Below, piece after piece: positions 1-8,702 of a stretch of 64,000 nt of DNA (position 1 is its first letter; every line of letters starts with the position of its first letter). The notes below the pieces were generated by a model. That model had not been told where the DNA came from, made no database searches, and saw only the letters and a list, made by a program, of their open reading frames with translations. The translations under genes were made by a program, and so were the position numbers. Origin of the DNA: JADLGL01 sp963823045 (GTDB lineage: Bacteria; Pseudomonadota; Alphaproteobacteria; Rhizobiales; Kaistiaceae); the NCBI GenBank assembly GCA_963823045.1, contig CAWGKA010000004.1:167492-231491 (forward strand), given 5' to 3'.

Positions 1-1
1 C

Positions 2-907
2 CTTTCCGGCGTCATGCCGCGCGAGGACGGCGAAGGCTATCTCACGACGGGCACGCCGATCGCGCTGGAAATCCAGAACGTCGATCAGCGCTCGAAGGAT
101 TACGACACCATCCGGCACCAGTACCGGCCGGGCCATGCCGACTTCACCTATGCCGCCAAATACGGCATCCGCGATTATCGCGGCAGCGGGCGCGCCTCGG
201 CGCGCGAGACGGCGGCGCGCGTTGCGGCTGGGGCTATTGCCCGCAAGGTCATCCCGCATGTCGTGATCCGCGGCGCGCTGATCCGCATCGGCGAGCACGC
301 CATCAACCGCGACAACTGGAACTGGGCTGCCGTCGACGAGAATCCGTTCTTCTCGCCGGACCCGGAGATCGTGCCGGTCTGGGAGGACTATCTCGACGGC
401 ATTCGCAAGGCCGGCTCATCGATCGGCGCCACCATCGAGGTTGTCGCCGAGAATGTGCCGGTTGGTCTCGGCGCGCCGATCTACGGCAAGCTCGACCAGG
501 ACATCGCCGGCGCGCTGATGTCGATCAACGCGGTGAAGGGCGTCGAGATCGGCGCCGGTTTCGCCGCCGCCGAACTGACCGGCGAGGCCAATGCCGACGA
601 GATTCGCATCGGCCCGGACGGCAAGCCGATGTTCCTCTCCAACAATGCCGGCGGCATCCTCGGCGGCATTTCCAGCGGCCAGCCGGTCGTTGCCCGTTTT
701 GCCGTCAAGCCGACGTCTTCGATCCACAATCCGCGCCGCTCGATCAACGATGAGGGCGAGGAAATCGACGTTTCCACCAAGGGCCGCCACGATCCGTGCG
801 TCGGCATCCGCGCCGTGCCGATTGGCGAGGCGATGCTTGCCTGCGTCCTTGCCGATCACTATCTCCGCCATCGCGCCCAAATGGGGACAGAGCCGACCAC
901 CCTATGA
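2..907 (+). CDS. aroC: Chorismate synthase, 5'-truncated by the window edge
   Basis: The final step of the shikimate pathway: converts 5-enolpyruvylshikimate-3-phosphate to chorismate with reduced FMN. The reading frame is open from base 2, so the N-terminus lies outside the window; the ATG at 14 is internal. Family signatures visible are TTGTPIAL, DQRSKDY, RPGHADFTY, GIRDYRGSGRASARETAARVAAGAIA and, near the end, NNAGGILGGISSGQP and RHDPCVGIRAVPI. The stop codon overlaps the next gene's ATG (ATGA), so ribB is probably translationally coupled. Confidence 0.95.
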   Translation, partial: LSGVMPREDGEGYLTTGTPIALEIQNVDQRSKDYDTIRHQYRPGHADFTYAAKYGIRDYRGSGRASARETAARVAAGAIARKVIPHVVIRGALIRIGEHAINRDNWNWAAVDENPFFSPDPEIVPVWEDYLDGIRKAGSSIGATIEVVAENVPVGLGAPIYGKLDQDIAGALMSINAVKGVEIGAGFAAAELTGEANADEIRIGPDGKPMFLSNNAGGILGGISSGQPVVARFAVKPTSSIHNPRRSINDEGEEIDVSTKGRHDPCVGIRAVPIGEAMLACVLADHYLRHRAQMGTEPTTL

Positions 908-2019
908 CACTTGATACAGAACGCGCCGCCGCCGCCGTCGAAGCCATCGGCCGCGGGGAGATTGTCGTCGTTACCGACGATGACGACCGCGAGAATGAAG
1001 GCGATCTCATCCTCGCCGCGAGCCACGCGACGCCGGAGAAGCTCGCCTTCATCATCCGCCACACTTCCGGCATCGTCTGCGCGCCGATCACCAAGGAGAC
1101 CGCGGACCGCCTGCGCCTGGCGCCGATGGTTGCCGACAATGACGCGCCGCTCGGGACCGCCTTCACTGTCTCGGTCGACGTCCGTCACGGCCTCACCACC
1201 GGCATTTCGGCCGAGGAGCGGTGCAACACGGTGCGCGCGCTCGCCAATGGCAACGTCGCCGCCGACGACTTCGTTCGGCCCGGCCATATCTTCCCGCTGA
1301 TCGCCCGCGAGGGCGGCGTGCTCACCCGTTCCGGCCATACCGAGGCGGCGGTCGATCTCTGCCGCCTCGCCGGCCTTGAGCCGGTCGGCGTCATCTCCGA
1401 GCTCGTCAATGACGACGGCACCGTGAAGCGCGGTCCGGCGGTCGAGGAATTCGCCGCCACGCACGGCCTGAAGTCGGTGTCGGTCGCCGAAATCATCGCC
1501 TTCCGCCAGCGCCGCGAGCAGCTGGTGACGCGCGTCGCCGAGCGACGGATCACCACCACGGCCGGTGAGGCGAAGGCGATCACCTACGCCACGCCCTGGG
1601 ATCCGATGCAGCATCTCGCCATCGTCTTTGGCGAGATCGGCGACGGCGATGGCGTGCCCGTGCGCATCCACCGCGAGCACATCATCGACGACGTCTTCGG
1701 CACAGGCACGCGGCTCGATCAGATTGTCGGCCAGTTCGCCGAACTTGGCCGCGGCGTCGTCATCTACCTTCGCGAGGGCGCTGTCGGCGTACCGGCAAAT
1801 GCAGAAGGGCCGCGCGACCGACTGCAGGCCGAACAGGACGAGCATCATCAATCGGCCGAGAAGCGTTCCGAGGAATGGCGCGACATTGGCCTCGGCGCGC
1901 AGATCCTGCGCGATCTCGGCGTCCGCTCGATCCGTCTCTTCGCCGCGCGCGAGAGGCGTTATGTCGGCCTGGAAGGCTTTGGCATCGAAATCGAGGCCAC
2001 CGAACAGCTCGGCGGCTAG
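904..2019 (+). CDS. ribB: 3,4-dihydroxy-2-butanone 4-phosphate synthase with degenerate GTP cyclohydrolase II-like domain
   Basis: Riboflavin synthesis: makes 3,4-dihydroxy-2-butanone 4-phosphate from ribulose 5-phosphate. The 371-residue protein has a complete RibB domain at roughly residues 1-205 (DDDDRENEGD acid loop, TSGIVCAP, FTVSVD, RPGHIFPL, RSGHTEAAVDL). Residues about 215-371 align with the GTP cyclohydrolase II (RibA) fold (VPVRIHREHIIDDVFGTG, LGAQILRDLGVRSIRL), but the zinc-binding cysteines of RibA (C-x10-C-x-C) are absent, so this half is probably not a cyclohydrolase. The ATG at 904 is chosen because it overlaps the aroC stop and gives the canonical N-terminus; the frame is open further upstream, inside aroC. 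Confidence 0.93.
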   Translation: MTLDTERAAAAVEAIGRGEIVVVTDDDDRENEGDLILAASHATPEKLAFIIRHTSGIVCAPITKETADRLRLAPMVADNDAPLGTAFTVSVDVRHGLTTGISAEERCNTVRALANGNVAADDFVRPGHIFPLIAREGGVLTRSGHTEAAVDLCRLAGLEPVGVISELVNDDGTVKRGPAVEEFAATHGLKSVSVAEIIAFRQRREQLVTRVAERRITTTAGEAKAITYATPWDPMQHLAIVFGEIGDGDGVPVRIHREHIIDDVFGTGTRLDQIVGQFAELGRGVVIYLREGAVGVPANAEGPRDRLQAEQDEHHQSAEKRSEEWRDIGLGAQILRDLGVRSIRLFAARERRYVGLEGFGIEIEATEQLGG

Positions 2020-2024
2020 CGCCG

Positions 2025-2399
2025 CTATTGCAGCTGCAGCGTCTGCATCAGGTCGATGACCTGGTTGAAGACATTCGCCAGCATGCCCTGCATGTAATTG
2101 CCGAGCGCGGTCGGAGCCCATGGCTGGCCGAACCAGTCATCGGTCTGATTGCAGTTGGCGACGGCATTGTCATGCGCCTGTCCGACGATGGCCGGCAGAT
2201 AGCCCTGAGCGGTGACGGCGTCGTTGTCGACGAGGGCCGCGACGAAGTTATGGTAGAGCACGTTCTCGGCCTGTCCGGCGGTGTTCACCAGGCACTGGCC
2301 GACGAGCTGGGCCTGCTGCGCTTCCGCTTCGGTCAGCTGCGCCATGGCGCTCGCGGGCAAGAGGGTCGCGACAGCGACAATGGCCAGGAACTTCTTCAT
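2025..2399 (-). CDS. Small secreted protein of unknown function
   Basis: 124 residues. The N-terminus is a clear signal peptide (MKKFLAIVAVATLLPASAMA, cleavage expected after AMA). The mature part is Gln/Ala-rich and probably helical, with two cysteines (residues about 36 and 83) that could form a disulfide in the periplasm. I do not recognise the family. The ATG at 2399 is chosen because it begins the signal peptide; the frame stays open upstream into tlyA. It lies 83 bases beyond the tlyA stop on the same strand and converges on ribB, with only five bases between the stops. Confidence 0.7.
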   Translation of the reverse strand: MKKFLAIVAVATLLPASAMAQLTEAEAQQAQLVGQCLVNTAGQAENVLYHNFVAALVDNDAVTAQGYLPAIVGQAHDNAVANCNQTDDWFGQPWAPTALGNYMQGMLANVFNQVIDLMQTLQLQ

Positions 2400-2482
2400 C
2401 TCAACGCAAGGCTCCACTCGGTAGGGCGGCCAAATGGATAGCCCGTCAAAGGGCCGGCTGTCGACTGGCGCAGCGTTCCGTC

Positions 2483-3214
2483 TCAGCTGCGCACGGCGCC
2501 GATCAGCGATTCGTGATTGCCGTCGCCGCCGAGGATCGGCGAGGCGATTGTGCCCATCACATGCCAGCCAGGCTGGTTTCCCAGCCAATCCGCCAGTTCC
2601 GCCACCGCCGCAGCGGCGATCGTGCTGCCTCGGACCAGCCCGCCCTTGCCGATATGGGCCGGGCCGACCTCGAATTGCGGCTTGGCCAGCACCACAGCAA
2701 ACGCTCCAGGCGCGCACAGAGCAAGGGCCGGCGGCAGGGCAAGTTTCTGCGAAATAAAGGAAACGTCGCTCACCAGCGCCTCGATCGGTGTACCGATCCT
2801 CGCCGCGGTAACGTCTCGCACATTGAGGCCCTCCAGCGAGGTCACGCGCGGATCGGCGGCGAGGACTGGGGCCATCTGGTCGTGGCCGACGTCGATGGCG
2901 ACCACATGGCTCGCGCCGCGTTCGAGCAGCACCTGGGTGAAGCCGCCGGTGGAGGCTCCGATATCGACGGCGTGGCGTCCGGTGGGGTCGAAACCGAAAT
3001 GGTCGAGCGCGGCGACAAGCTTCAAAGCCGAGCGCGCCACATAGCCGGCCGCCGGGTCGGTCACCGCCAGTGCGTCGCCATCACCGACGTTGAGGCTCGG
3101 CTTCAGGGCCTTCTCGCCGTTGACGGTGACATGGCCGCGCAGGATGGCATCGCGGGCCCGCGCTCGGCTGGGCACCAGACCCTTCGCCGTCAGCAGATGA
3201 TCGAGCCGCGTCAT
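2483..3214 (-). CDS. tlyA: TlyA family rRNA (cytidine-2'-O)-methyltransferase / hemolysin A
   Basis: 243 residues. The N-terminal S4 RNA-binding domain (about residues 1-60, RLDHLLTAKGLVPSRARARDAILRGHVTVNG) is followed by a Rossmann methyltransferase domain with the SAM-binding motif DIGASTGGFTQVLLERGA and the later LAKPQFEVG motif. Characterised TlyA proteins 2'-O-methylate cytidines in 16S and 23S rRNA. The start codon overlaps the MFS transporter stop (ATGA), so it is probably translated from the same mRNA. It sits downstream of dxs, a common alphaproteobacterial arrangement. Confidence 0.93.
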   Translation of the reverse strand: MTRLDHLLTAKGLVPSRARARDAILRGHVTVNGEKALKPSLNVGDGDALAVTDPAAGYVARSALKLVAALDHFGFDPTGRHAVDIGASTGGFTQVLLERGASHVVAIDVGHDQMAPVLAADPRVTSLEGLNVRDVTAARIGTPIEALVSDVSFISQKLALPPALALCAPGAFAVVLAKPQFEVGPAHIGKGGLVRGSTIAAAAVAELADWLGNQPGWHVMGTIASPILGGDGNHESLIGAVRS

Positions 3215-4554
3215 CGCACCTCGATGGTCGTTTCGGCCGCGTCGTCCTGTTCGGTCGACGGCTTGTCCGCGTCATGAGGCGGCGCGTCCTCAGCCGTGGC
3301 GACGCCTTCGGGGACGGCGACATTCGGATCGTTCGGGTCAAGCGCCTCCGGCGTCAGCACCGTGCCGGCTTGCGAGGTGGCGCCGAGACTGAAGTCCAGT
3401 TTGAGATCCGAATCGAGCGCGGCCCGCCGCTGCAACCGATAGAAAATGAAGCCGGACAGCCCGACTTGGGCGAGGGCGGTGAAGACGAAAAGCCCGGCGG
3501 CGCCGATCGCGCCCATCAGCGCCGAGGAACAGATCGGGCCGGCCATGGAGCCGAGGCCATTGGCGAAGAGGAGGCCCGCCGATGTCTGCACATATTCCGA
3601 TCGGTCGGCATAGTCGAAGGTGTGCGCGACGGCGATTGGGTAGCAGGAATGCAGGGTCGCGCCGAGCGGGAAGGCGATGACGAGGATTGCCGTCGTACCG
3701 AATGGGAACACCGCCAGCGATATGCCGATCACCGCCGATGCGATGAGGAGCGCGAGCAGGACGACGCGGCGGTCGAGGCGGTCCGACAGGCGTCCGACCG
3801 GCCATTGCGCCATGACGCCGCCCATGACGGCGATGCCGACGAATAGCGCGGCCTGGTCGGAACTGAGGCCCTTGCCGATCGCGAAGACGGCGGCAAGCGT
3901 CCAGAAGGAGCCGGTGGCGAGGCCAATCATCGTTACGCCGACGACGCCCACCGGCGAGCGGCGGAAGAGCTCGACAGGCCGGAAGCGGACGAGGGCGATC
4001 GGTGCGGGCTGCGCCGAGCGCGTCATCACCACTGGGATCGTTGCCAGCGCGATCGCCATGCCGGCGACGAGGAAGAGTTTGAAGTTCAGCGGATCGCCCG
4101 AAGCGAGGATGAGCTGGCCAAGGGCGATGGCGACGAAATTCACAGCGATGTAGGTGGAAAAGACGAGGCCGCGGTTCTCGTTGGACGAACGGTCGTTGAG
4201 CCAGCTTTCGATCACCATGAACAGGCCGGCAAGGCTGACGCCGGTGGCGACGCGGGCGGCGAACCATGGCCAGAAGGCAATCGCCAGCGGCAGGATCAGC
4301 GCTGAAACGACGGCCAGGGCGATGAGCGCGGCGAAGGCTCGGATGTGACCGGCGCGGAGGATCAGATAGGGCGTCAGCAGGCAGCCGACGACGAAGCCCA
4401 GATAATAGGCCGAACCGAGGAGGCCGACCTCGACGGAACCGAACGCCTCGGCGGTCGCGCGCAGCGGCACCACGGTAAGCAGCAGGCCATGGCCGGTGAG
4501 CAGGAACGCGACACCGATCAGCAACGCTGTGATTGGGCGGAGTACCCCAGCCAT
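3211..4554 (-). CDS. MFS transporter (YcaD-like)
   Basis: 447 residues with about twelve hydrophobic segments in two six-helix halves and an acidic cytoplasmic tail of about 60 residues ending near EDAPPHDADKPSTEQDDAAETTIEVR. The loop GRLSDRLDRR between helices of the second half is the major facilitator signature. The sequence FMVIESWLNDRSSNENRG is typical of the YcaD-like branch. The substrate cannot be predicted. It lies nine bases after dxs and overlaps tlyA by four bases, so it is probably cotranscribed with both. Confidence 0.85.
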   Translation of the reverse strand: MAGVLRPITALLIGVAFLLTGHGLLLTVVPLRATAEAFGSVEVGLLGSAYYLGFVVGCLLTPYLILRAGHIRAFAALIALAVVSALILPLAIAFWPWFAARVATGVSLAGLFMVIESWLNDRSSNENRGLVFSTYIAVNFVAIALGQLILASGDPLNFKLFLVAGMAIALATIPVVMTRSAQPAPIALVRFRPVELFRRSPVGVVGVTMIGLATGSFWTLAAVFAIGKGLSSDQAALFVGIAVMGGVMAQWPVGRLSDRLDRRVVLLALLIASAVIGISLAVFPFGTTAILVIAFPLGATLHSCYPIAVAHTFDYADRSEYVQTSAGLLFANGLGSMAGPICSSALMGAIGAAGLFVFTALAQVGLSGFIFYRLQRRAALDSDLKLDFSLGATSQAGTVLTPEALDPNDPNVAVPEGVATAEDAPPHDADKPSTEQDDAAETTIEVR

Positions 4555-4563
4555 TGCCTCGTT

Positions 4564-6480
4564 CTATGCGTGCGAAGCCGCCCTTGCATCAAGGCCAAGC
4601 GTCGCCAGCACCGTCCTGACGATGCCGGGGCCGTCGAGGCCGGCGGCGTGATACATGGCCCCTTGCTGGCCGTGCTCGATGAAGCGATCCGGCAGGGTCA
4701 GCGTCCGCACCTTGAGGCCGGCGTCGAGGAAGCCATTGTCTGACAGATAGCGCATCACCACAGCGCCGAAGCCGCCGGCGGCGCCCTCTTCGATCGTCAC
4801 CAGAACCTGGTGCTCACGCGCCAGCCGGGCGACGAGGTCGGTGTCGAGCGGCCGCAAGAAACGGGCATCGGCGACCGTCGTCGGCAGGCCGAAACTGCCG
4901 AGTTCTTCCGCCGCCTTGAGAGATGCATCGAGACGGGCGCCGAAGGAGAGCAACGCAACCTTGGTGCCTTCGGTGAGAATGCGGCCCTTGCCGATCGGCA
5001 AAATGACGCCTCGGTCGGGAAGGTCGACGCCGATACCTTCGCCGCGCGGATAGCGGAACGCCGACGGCCGGTCGTCGATTGCGACGGCCGTCGCCACCAT
5101 GTGCATAAGGTCGGCTTCGTCGCCCGCCGCCATCACCACCATGTCCGGCACCGGCGCCAGCATGGCGATGTCGAAGGCGCCGACATGCGTCGAACCGTCA
5201 GCGCCGACAAAACCGGCACGATCGATGGCGAAGCGGACGGGCAGGCGCTGCAGCGCGACGTCATGCACGATCTGGTCATAGGCACGCTGCAGGAAGGTCG
5301 AATAGATGGCGCAGAACGGCTTGTAGCCTTCCGTGGCGAGGCCGGCGGCGAAGGTCACCGCGTGCTGCTCGGCGATGCCGACATCGAACATGCGCGCCGG
5401 GAAGCGCTCAGCGAAGAGATCGAGCCCGGTACCGGCCGGCATCGCCGCCGTGATGGCGACGATCTTGTCGTCCTTCTCGGCCTCGGCGATCAGGCTGTTG
5501 GCGAACACGCCGGTATAGGTCGGCAGATTGCTGGCGGCTGCGGTCGGCTTGCCGGTGATGACGTTGAAGCGGCCGACGCCGTGAAACTTGTCGCTCGCCG
5601 CTTCGGCCGGCTCGTAGCCCTTGCCCTTCTTGGTAACGACATGGACGAGGATCGGCCCGTTGCGCATGTCGCGAACGTTCCGCAGCACCGGCAGCAGATG
5701 CTCGAATTTGTGGCCGTCGATCGGGCCGACATAGTAGAAGCCGAACTCCTCGAACAGCGTTCCGCCGGTCCAGAAGCCTCGGGCGAATTCCTCGGTCAGG
5801 GCGATACGGTCGCGGACGAATTTCGGCATCCAGTCGACCAGCCATTTCGCCGCGCGCCTGACCGAGCGATAGGCCCGGCCCGAGACGAGCCTGGCCAGAT
5901 AGCCGGACATGGCGCCCACCGGCGGCGCGATCGACATGTCGTTGTCGTTGAGGATGACGATGAGCCGTGAGCCGAGATGGCCGGCATTGTTCATCGCCTC
6001 ATAGGCCATGCCGGCCGACATCGCGCCATCGCCGATGACGCAGATGACGTTGTTGTCGTCGCCGCCGAGATCGCGGGCCACGGCCATGCCGAGCCCGGCC
6101 GAAATCGAGGTCGAGGAATGGCCGGCGCCGAACGGATCATATTCGCTCTCGGCGCGGCGGGTGAATCCGGAAAGGCCTTCTTCCTGGCGCAGCGTGCGGA
6201 TGCGGCTGCGGCGACCGGTGAGGATCTTGTGCGGATAGGCTTGGTGGCCAACATCCCAAATCAGCCGGTCGCGCGGCGTGTCGAAGACGTAGTGCAACGC
6301 TACCGTCAGCTCGACGACGCCGAGGCCGGCGCCGAGATGGCCGCCCGTATAGGAGACGGCATCGATGGTCTCGCGGCGTAGCTCGTCGGCAAGGCGCGGC
6401 AGGTCGCTTTCGGCGAGCTTGCGCAGTTGCTCTGGCGTATCGGCGCGATCGAGCAGCGGCGTTACAGGACGATCTGACAA
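4564..6480 (-). CDS. dxs: 1-deoxy-D-xylulose-5-phosphate synthase
   Basis: First enzyme of the MEP isoprenoid pathway: condenses pyruvate and glyceraldehyde 3-phosphate using thiamine diphosphate. At 638 residues it has normal length. Motifs include DVGHQAYPHKILTGR, the ThDP motif GDGAMSAGMAYEAMNNAG, the pyrimidine-domain core DVGIAEQHAVTFAAGLA and DRAGFVGADGSTHVGAFD. The start is TTG at 6480, preceded by a G-rich stretch (GGGGGG) five bases upstream. It lies downstream of xseB, a frequent pairing in proteobacteria. ispE and ispH of the same pathway are elsewhere in the window. Confidence 0.97.
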   Translation of the reverse strand: MSDRPVTPLLDRADTPEQLRKLAESDLPRLADELRRETIDAVSYTGGHLGAGLGVVELTVALHYVFDTPRDRLIWDVGHQAYPHKILTGRRSRIRTLRQEEGLSGFTRRAESEYDPFGAGHSSTSISAGLGMAVARDLGGDDNNVICVIGDGAMSAGMAYEAMNNAGHLGSRLIVILNDNDMSIAPPVGAMSGYLARLVSGRAYRSVRRAAKWLVDWMPKFVRDRIALTEEFARGFWTGGTLFEEFGFYYVGPIDGHKFEHLLPVLRNVRDMRNGPILVHVVTKKGKGYEPAEAASDKFHGVGRFNVITGKPTAAASNLPTYTGVFANSLIAEAEKDDKIVAITAAMPAGTGLDLFAERFPARMFDVGIAEQHAVTFAAGLATEGYKPFCAIYSTFLQRAYDQIVHDVALQRLPVRFAIDRAGFVGADGSTHVGAFDIAMLAPVPDMVVMAAGDEADLMHMVATAVAIDDRPSAFRYPRGEGIGVDLPDRGVILPIGKGRILTEGTKVALLSFGARLDASLKAAEELGSFGLPTTVADARFLRPLDTDLVARLAREHQVLVTIEEGAAGGFGAVVMRYLSDNGFLDAGLKVRTLTLPDRFIEHGQQGAMYHAAGLDGPGIVRTVLATLGLDARAASHA

Positions 6481-6574
6481 GGGTGCCCCCCACGATGGCC
6501 GGGGGTCCGTTCGCTAAGGGTGGAAATCGGCGCAAACAAGACCGGAGCGGGGCGCTTCTCTGACGGCATTGCGG

Positions 6575-6821
6575 TCATGCTTCCTCGAACGGCTCGGTTC
6601 CCGCCGGCTGTCCGTTCCCTCCCAGACGGATCTTCTCAACCCGCATTTCCGCCTCTTTGAGCAGCTTTTCGCAGTGCTGCTTCAGCGCCTCGCCGCGCTC
6701 ATAGATGGTGATCGAACTCGGCGAGCGGTACGTCGCCGCGCTCGAGCCGATCGACGATCTGCTCAAGCTCCGCCAAAGCGGTTTCGAAAGTCATACCGTC
6801 GATGGGAGCGGCTTCGGACAA
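6575..6821 (-). CDS. xseB: Exodeoxyribonuclease VII small subunit, frameshifted as sequenced
   Basis: The small subunit assembles around XseA to form exodeoxyribonuclease VII, a single-strand DNA exonuclease. The first frame starts at TTG 6821 (AAGGA seven bases upstream) and reads SEAAPIDGMTFETALAELEQIVDRLERGDVPLAE; it then runs into a stop. The family sequence continues one frame over as SITIYERGEALKQHCEKLLKEAEMRVEKI to a stop at 6575. Removing one T of the GAGTTC at 6714-6719 (minus strand) restores an 81-residue XseB of normal size. A sequencing error is more likely than true loss, because both halves are fully conserved. Confidence 0.85.
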
Positions 6822-6866
6822 GGCGTCGTTCCTTCAATGCTGGCAGCGATAATGCGCAGCCGATCC

Positions 6867-7790
6867 CTATTGCATCAAGGCCGCAACATGGGCAGAGGCG
6901 GATTCGGCAAGCGCTTCCAGATCATAGCCGCCCTCCAGCATGCTGACGATACGACCGTTGCAGTGCCTGTCGGCGGCCGCCATCAACTGCTCGGTGGCCC
7001 AAGCGAAATCATCCCCGGTCAGCGCCAGCCCGCCGAGCGGGTCACGCCAATGGGCGTCGAACCCCGCCGAGATCAGGATGAGATTGGGGGCAAACCGGTC
7101 GATCGCTGGCAGAACCTTGTCGCGAAAAGCGGCCTTGAAGCCGTCGCCTTTCGTTCCCTCCGCTAACGGCACGTTGACTATGTTGCCAACACCGGTTTCC
7201 GCCGCCGTGCCAGTATAGGGGTAGAGCGGCATTTGATGCGTCGAGGCATAGAGGACGCTCGCATCGGCCTCGAAGATATCCTGCGTGCCGTTGCCGTGAT
7301 GGACGTCCCAATCGACGATGGCGACGCGTTCCGCGCCAAGCGACCGCTGGGCGCGACGGGCGGCGATGGCGACGTTGTTGAAGACGCAGAAGCCCATCGC
7401 GTGTTCCGGCGTCGCGTGATGTCCGGGCGGGCGGATGATGCAGAAGGCGTTGTTGGCCTCGCCGCCCATCACCGCCTCCACGGCGCGGCAGGCCGCTCCG
7501 GCGCCGAAGAGGGCGGCCTCAAGGCTCGACGGACCCATGAAGGTGTCGGGATCGAGCGCCACCATGCCCTGTTCCGGCGCGACCGCGCGGATGGCCGCGA
7601 CGTAGCGCTCAGAATGGGCCGCGGCGAGATCGTCGTCGGCCGCCGGCGTGATCGCGCCGCGCTTCAGTTCGCCGAACGGCGAATCGGCGAGCCGCCGGCC
7701 GATGACTTCGACCCGTTCACGGCGTTCGACATGGCCCGAAGGCACTTCATGCTCGGCGAAGATCGGATGCTCGAAGATGAGCGTGGTCAC
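6867..7790 (-). CDS. Histone deacetylase family (acetoin utilisation protein / acetylpolyamine amidohydrolase-like)
   Basis: 307 residues covering a whole arginase/deacetylase-fold domain. Zinc and catalytic signatures are IRPPGHHATPEHAMGFC, DWDVHHGNGTQDIF, ILISAGFDAHWRDPLGG and SMLEGGYDLEALAES. Bacterial members remove acetyl groups from small molecules or lysines; the substrate here is unknown. The start is GTG at 7790, overlapping the stop of the enoyl-CoA hydratase gene (GTGA). The order HDAC-like, xseB, dxs recurs in Rhizobiales. Confidence 0.92.
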   Translation of the reverse strand: MTTLIFEHPIFAEHEVPSGHVERRERVEVIGRRLADSPFGELKRGAITPAADDDLAAAHSERYVAAIRAVAPEQGMVALDPDTFMGPSSLEAALFGAGAACRAVEAVMGGEANNAFCIIRPPGHHATPEHAMGFCVFNNVAIAARRAQRSLGAERVAIVDWDVHHGNGTQDIFEADASVLYASTHQMPLYPYTGTAAETGVGNIVNVPLAEGTKGDGFKAAFRDKVLPAIDRFAPNLILISAGFDAHWRDPLGGLALTGDDFAWATEQLMAAADRHCNGRIVSMLEGGYDLEALAESASAHVAALMQ

Positions 7791-8557
7791 TCGTTCGTCC
7801 TGGATCCGTTGCGGCGGACACGGTCGCGCAGCGCGGAGGAAGCGTGCGGCGAGCGCTGCAGCGCGGCAAAGCTCGACGCTTCCGAGGTGATGCGCGTGAC
7901 GACGTCGCGCCGGTCGCCGACCATCATCCGCTTGGCCAGGCGCACTGCCTCCGGCGGCAGATCGGCAATGGCGAGCGCGGCCTGTCGCGCCGTTTCCTCA
8001 ACCAGCTCGGCGGCGACGATGCGGTTGACGAGCCCGACCTCCCGGGCGCGCAGCGCATCCATCGGCTCGCCCATGACCAGCAGCTCGAAGGCGACATGGT
8101 GGCCGATCATGCGCGGGCCGAGCAGGGTCGCGGCCGCATCGAGCGGAAGTCCGATGCTGACATTGTCGACGCCGAACTGCGACCATTCGCTGGCGACGAC
8201 ATAATCGCACATGAACAGCATCGTCGTGCCGATGCCGAGGGCAGGGCCGTCGACCGCCGCGATAAGGGGTTTGTCGAGCGTCGCCAGGGTCTTCATGAAA
8301 CGGATGGCCGCGGGCGTCACCGTGCCGGATTCGACATATTCCTCTAGCTCGGAGATGTCGCTGCCTTCGGTGAAGGCGCCCGGCATGCCGGATATGATGA
8401 AGGCACGGACCTTGCCGTCACCCTCGCCAAGCACGAGCGCGTCCGAGACGGCTTCGAACATTTCGCCTGTGATGGCGTTCATATAGTCGGGACGATCAAG
8501 GCGGATGGTTTCTACCGCGCCTTCCACCTCGACCTTCACCAGGTCATGCGTTGACAT
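7787..8557 (-). CDS. Enoyl-CoA hydratase/isomerase family protein
   Basis: 256 residues of the crotonase fold. Visible motifs are TIRLDRPDYMNAITGEM, ISGMPGAFTEGSDISEL (oxyanion-hole region), AAVDGPALGIGTTMLFMCDYVVAS (second oxyanion-hole helix) and VGLVNRIVAAE. Substrate and direction are not predictable. The ATG at 8557 is chosen because homology begins there (STHDLVKVEVEGAVETIRL); the frame is open to 8704 but the added residues look non-coding. It is the first gene of the minus-strand run to tlyA and is divergent from the Sua5 gene. Confidence 0.88.
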   Translation of the reverse strand: MSTHDLVKVEVEGAVETIRLDRPDYMNAITGEMFEAVSDALVLGEGDGKVRAFIISGMPGAFTEGSDISELEEYVESGTVTPAAIRFMKTLATLDKPLIAAVDGPALGIGTTMLFMCDYVVASEWSQFGVDNVSIGLPLDAAATLLGPRMIGHHVAFELLVMGEPMDALRAREVGLVNRIVAAELVEETARQAALAIADLPPEAVRLAKRMMVGDRRDVVTRITSEASSFAALQRSPHASSALRDRVRRNGSRTNE

Positions 8558-8702
8558 CGATGCTAGGGGCCCCCCTTCTGCCGGGGTGAGAGGTTGGGCG
8601 AGATTGGGCCGGCGCGCAAGCTCCGTTGATGATTGAAGGACGCACGCATAAGTAGCGGCGCCGTCGGCCTCGGACGAAGACAGCTTGGCGGAAACATACG
8701 AC

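Noticed and set aside
859..2121. 420-codon open frame antisense to ribB
   Set aside because: Asp/Ala/Gly-rich shadow; ribB on the plus strand is unmistakable.
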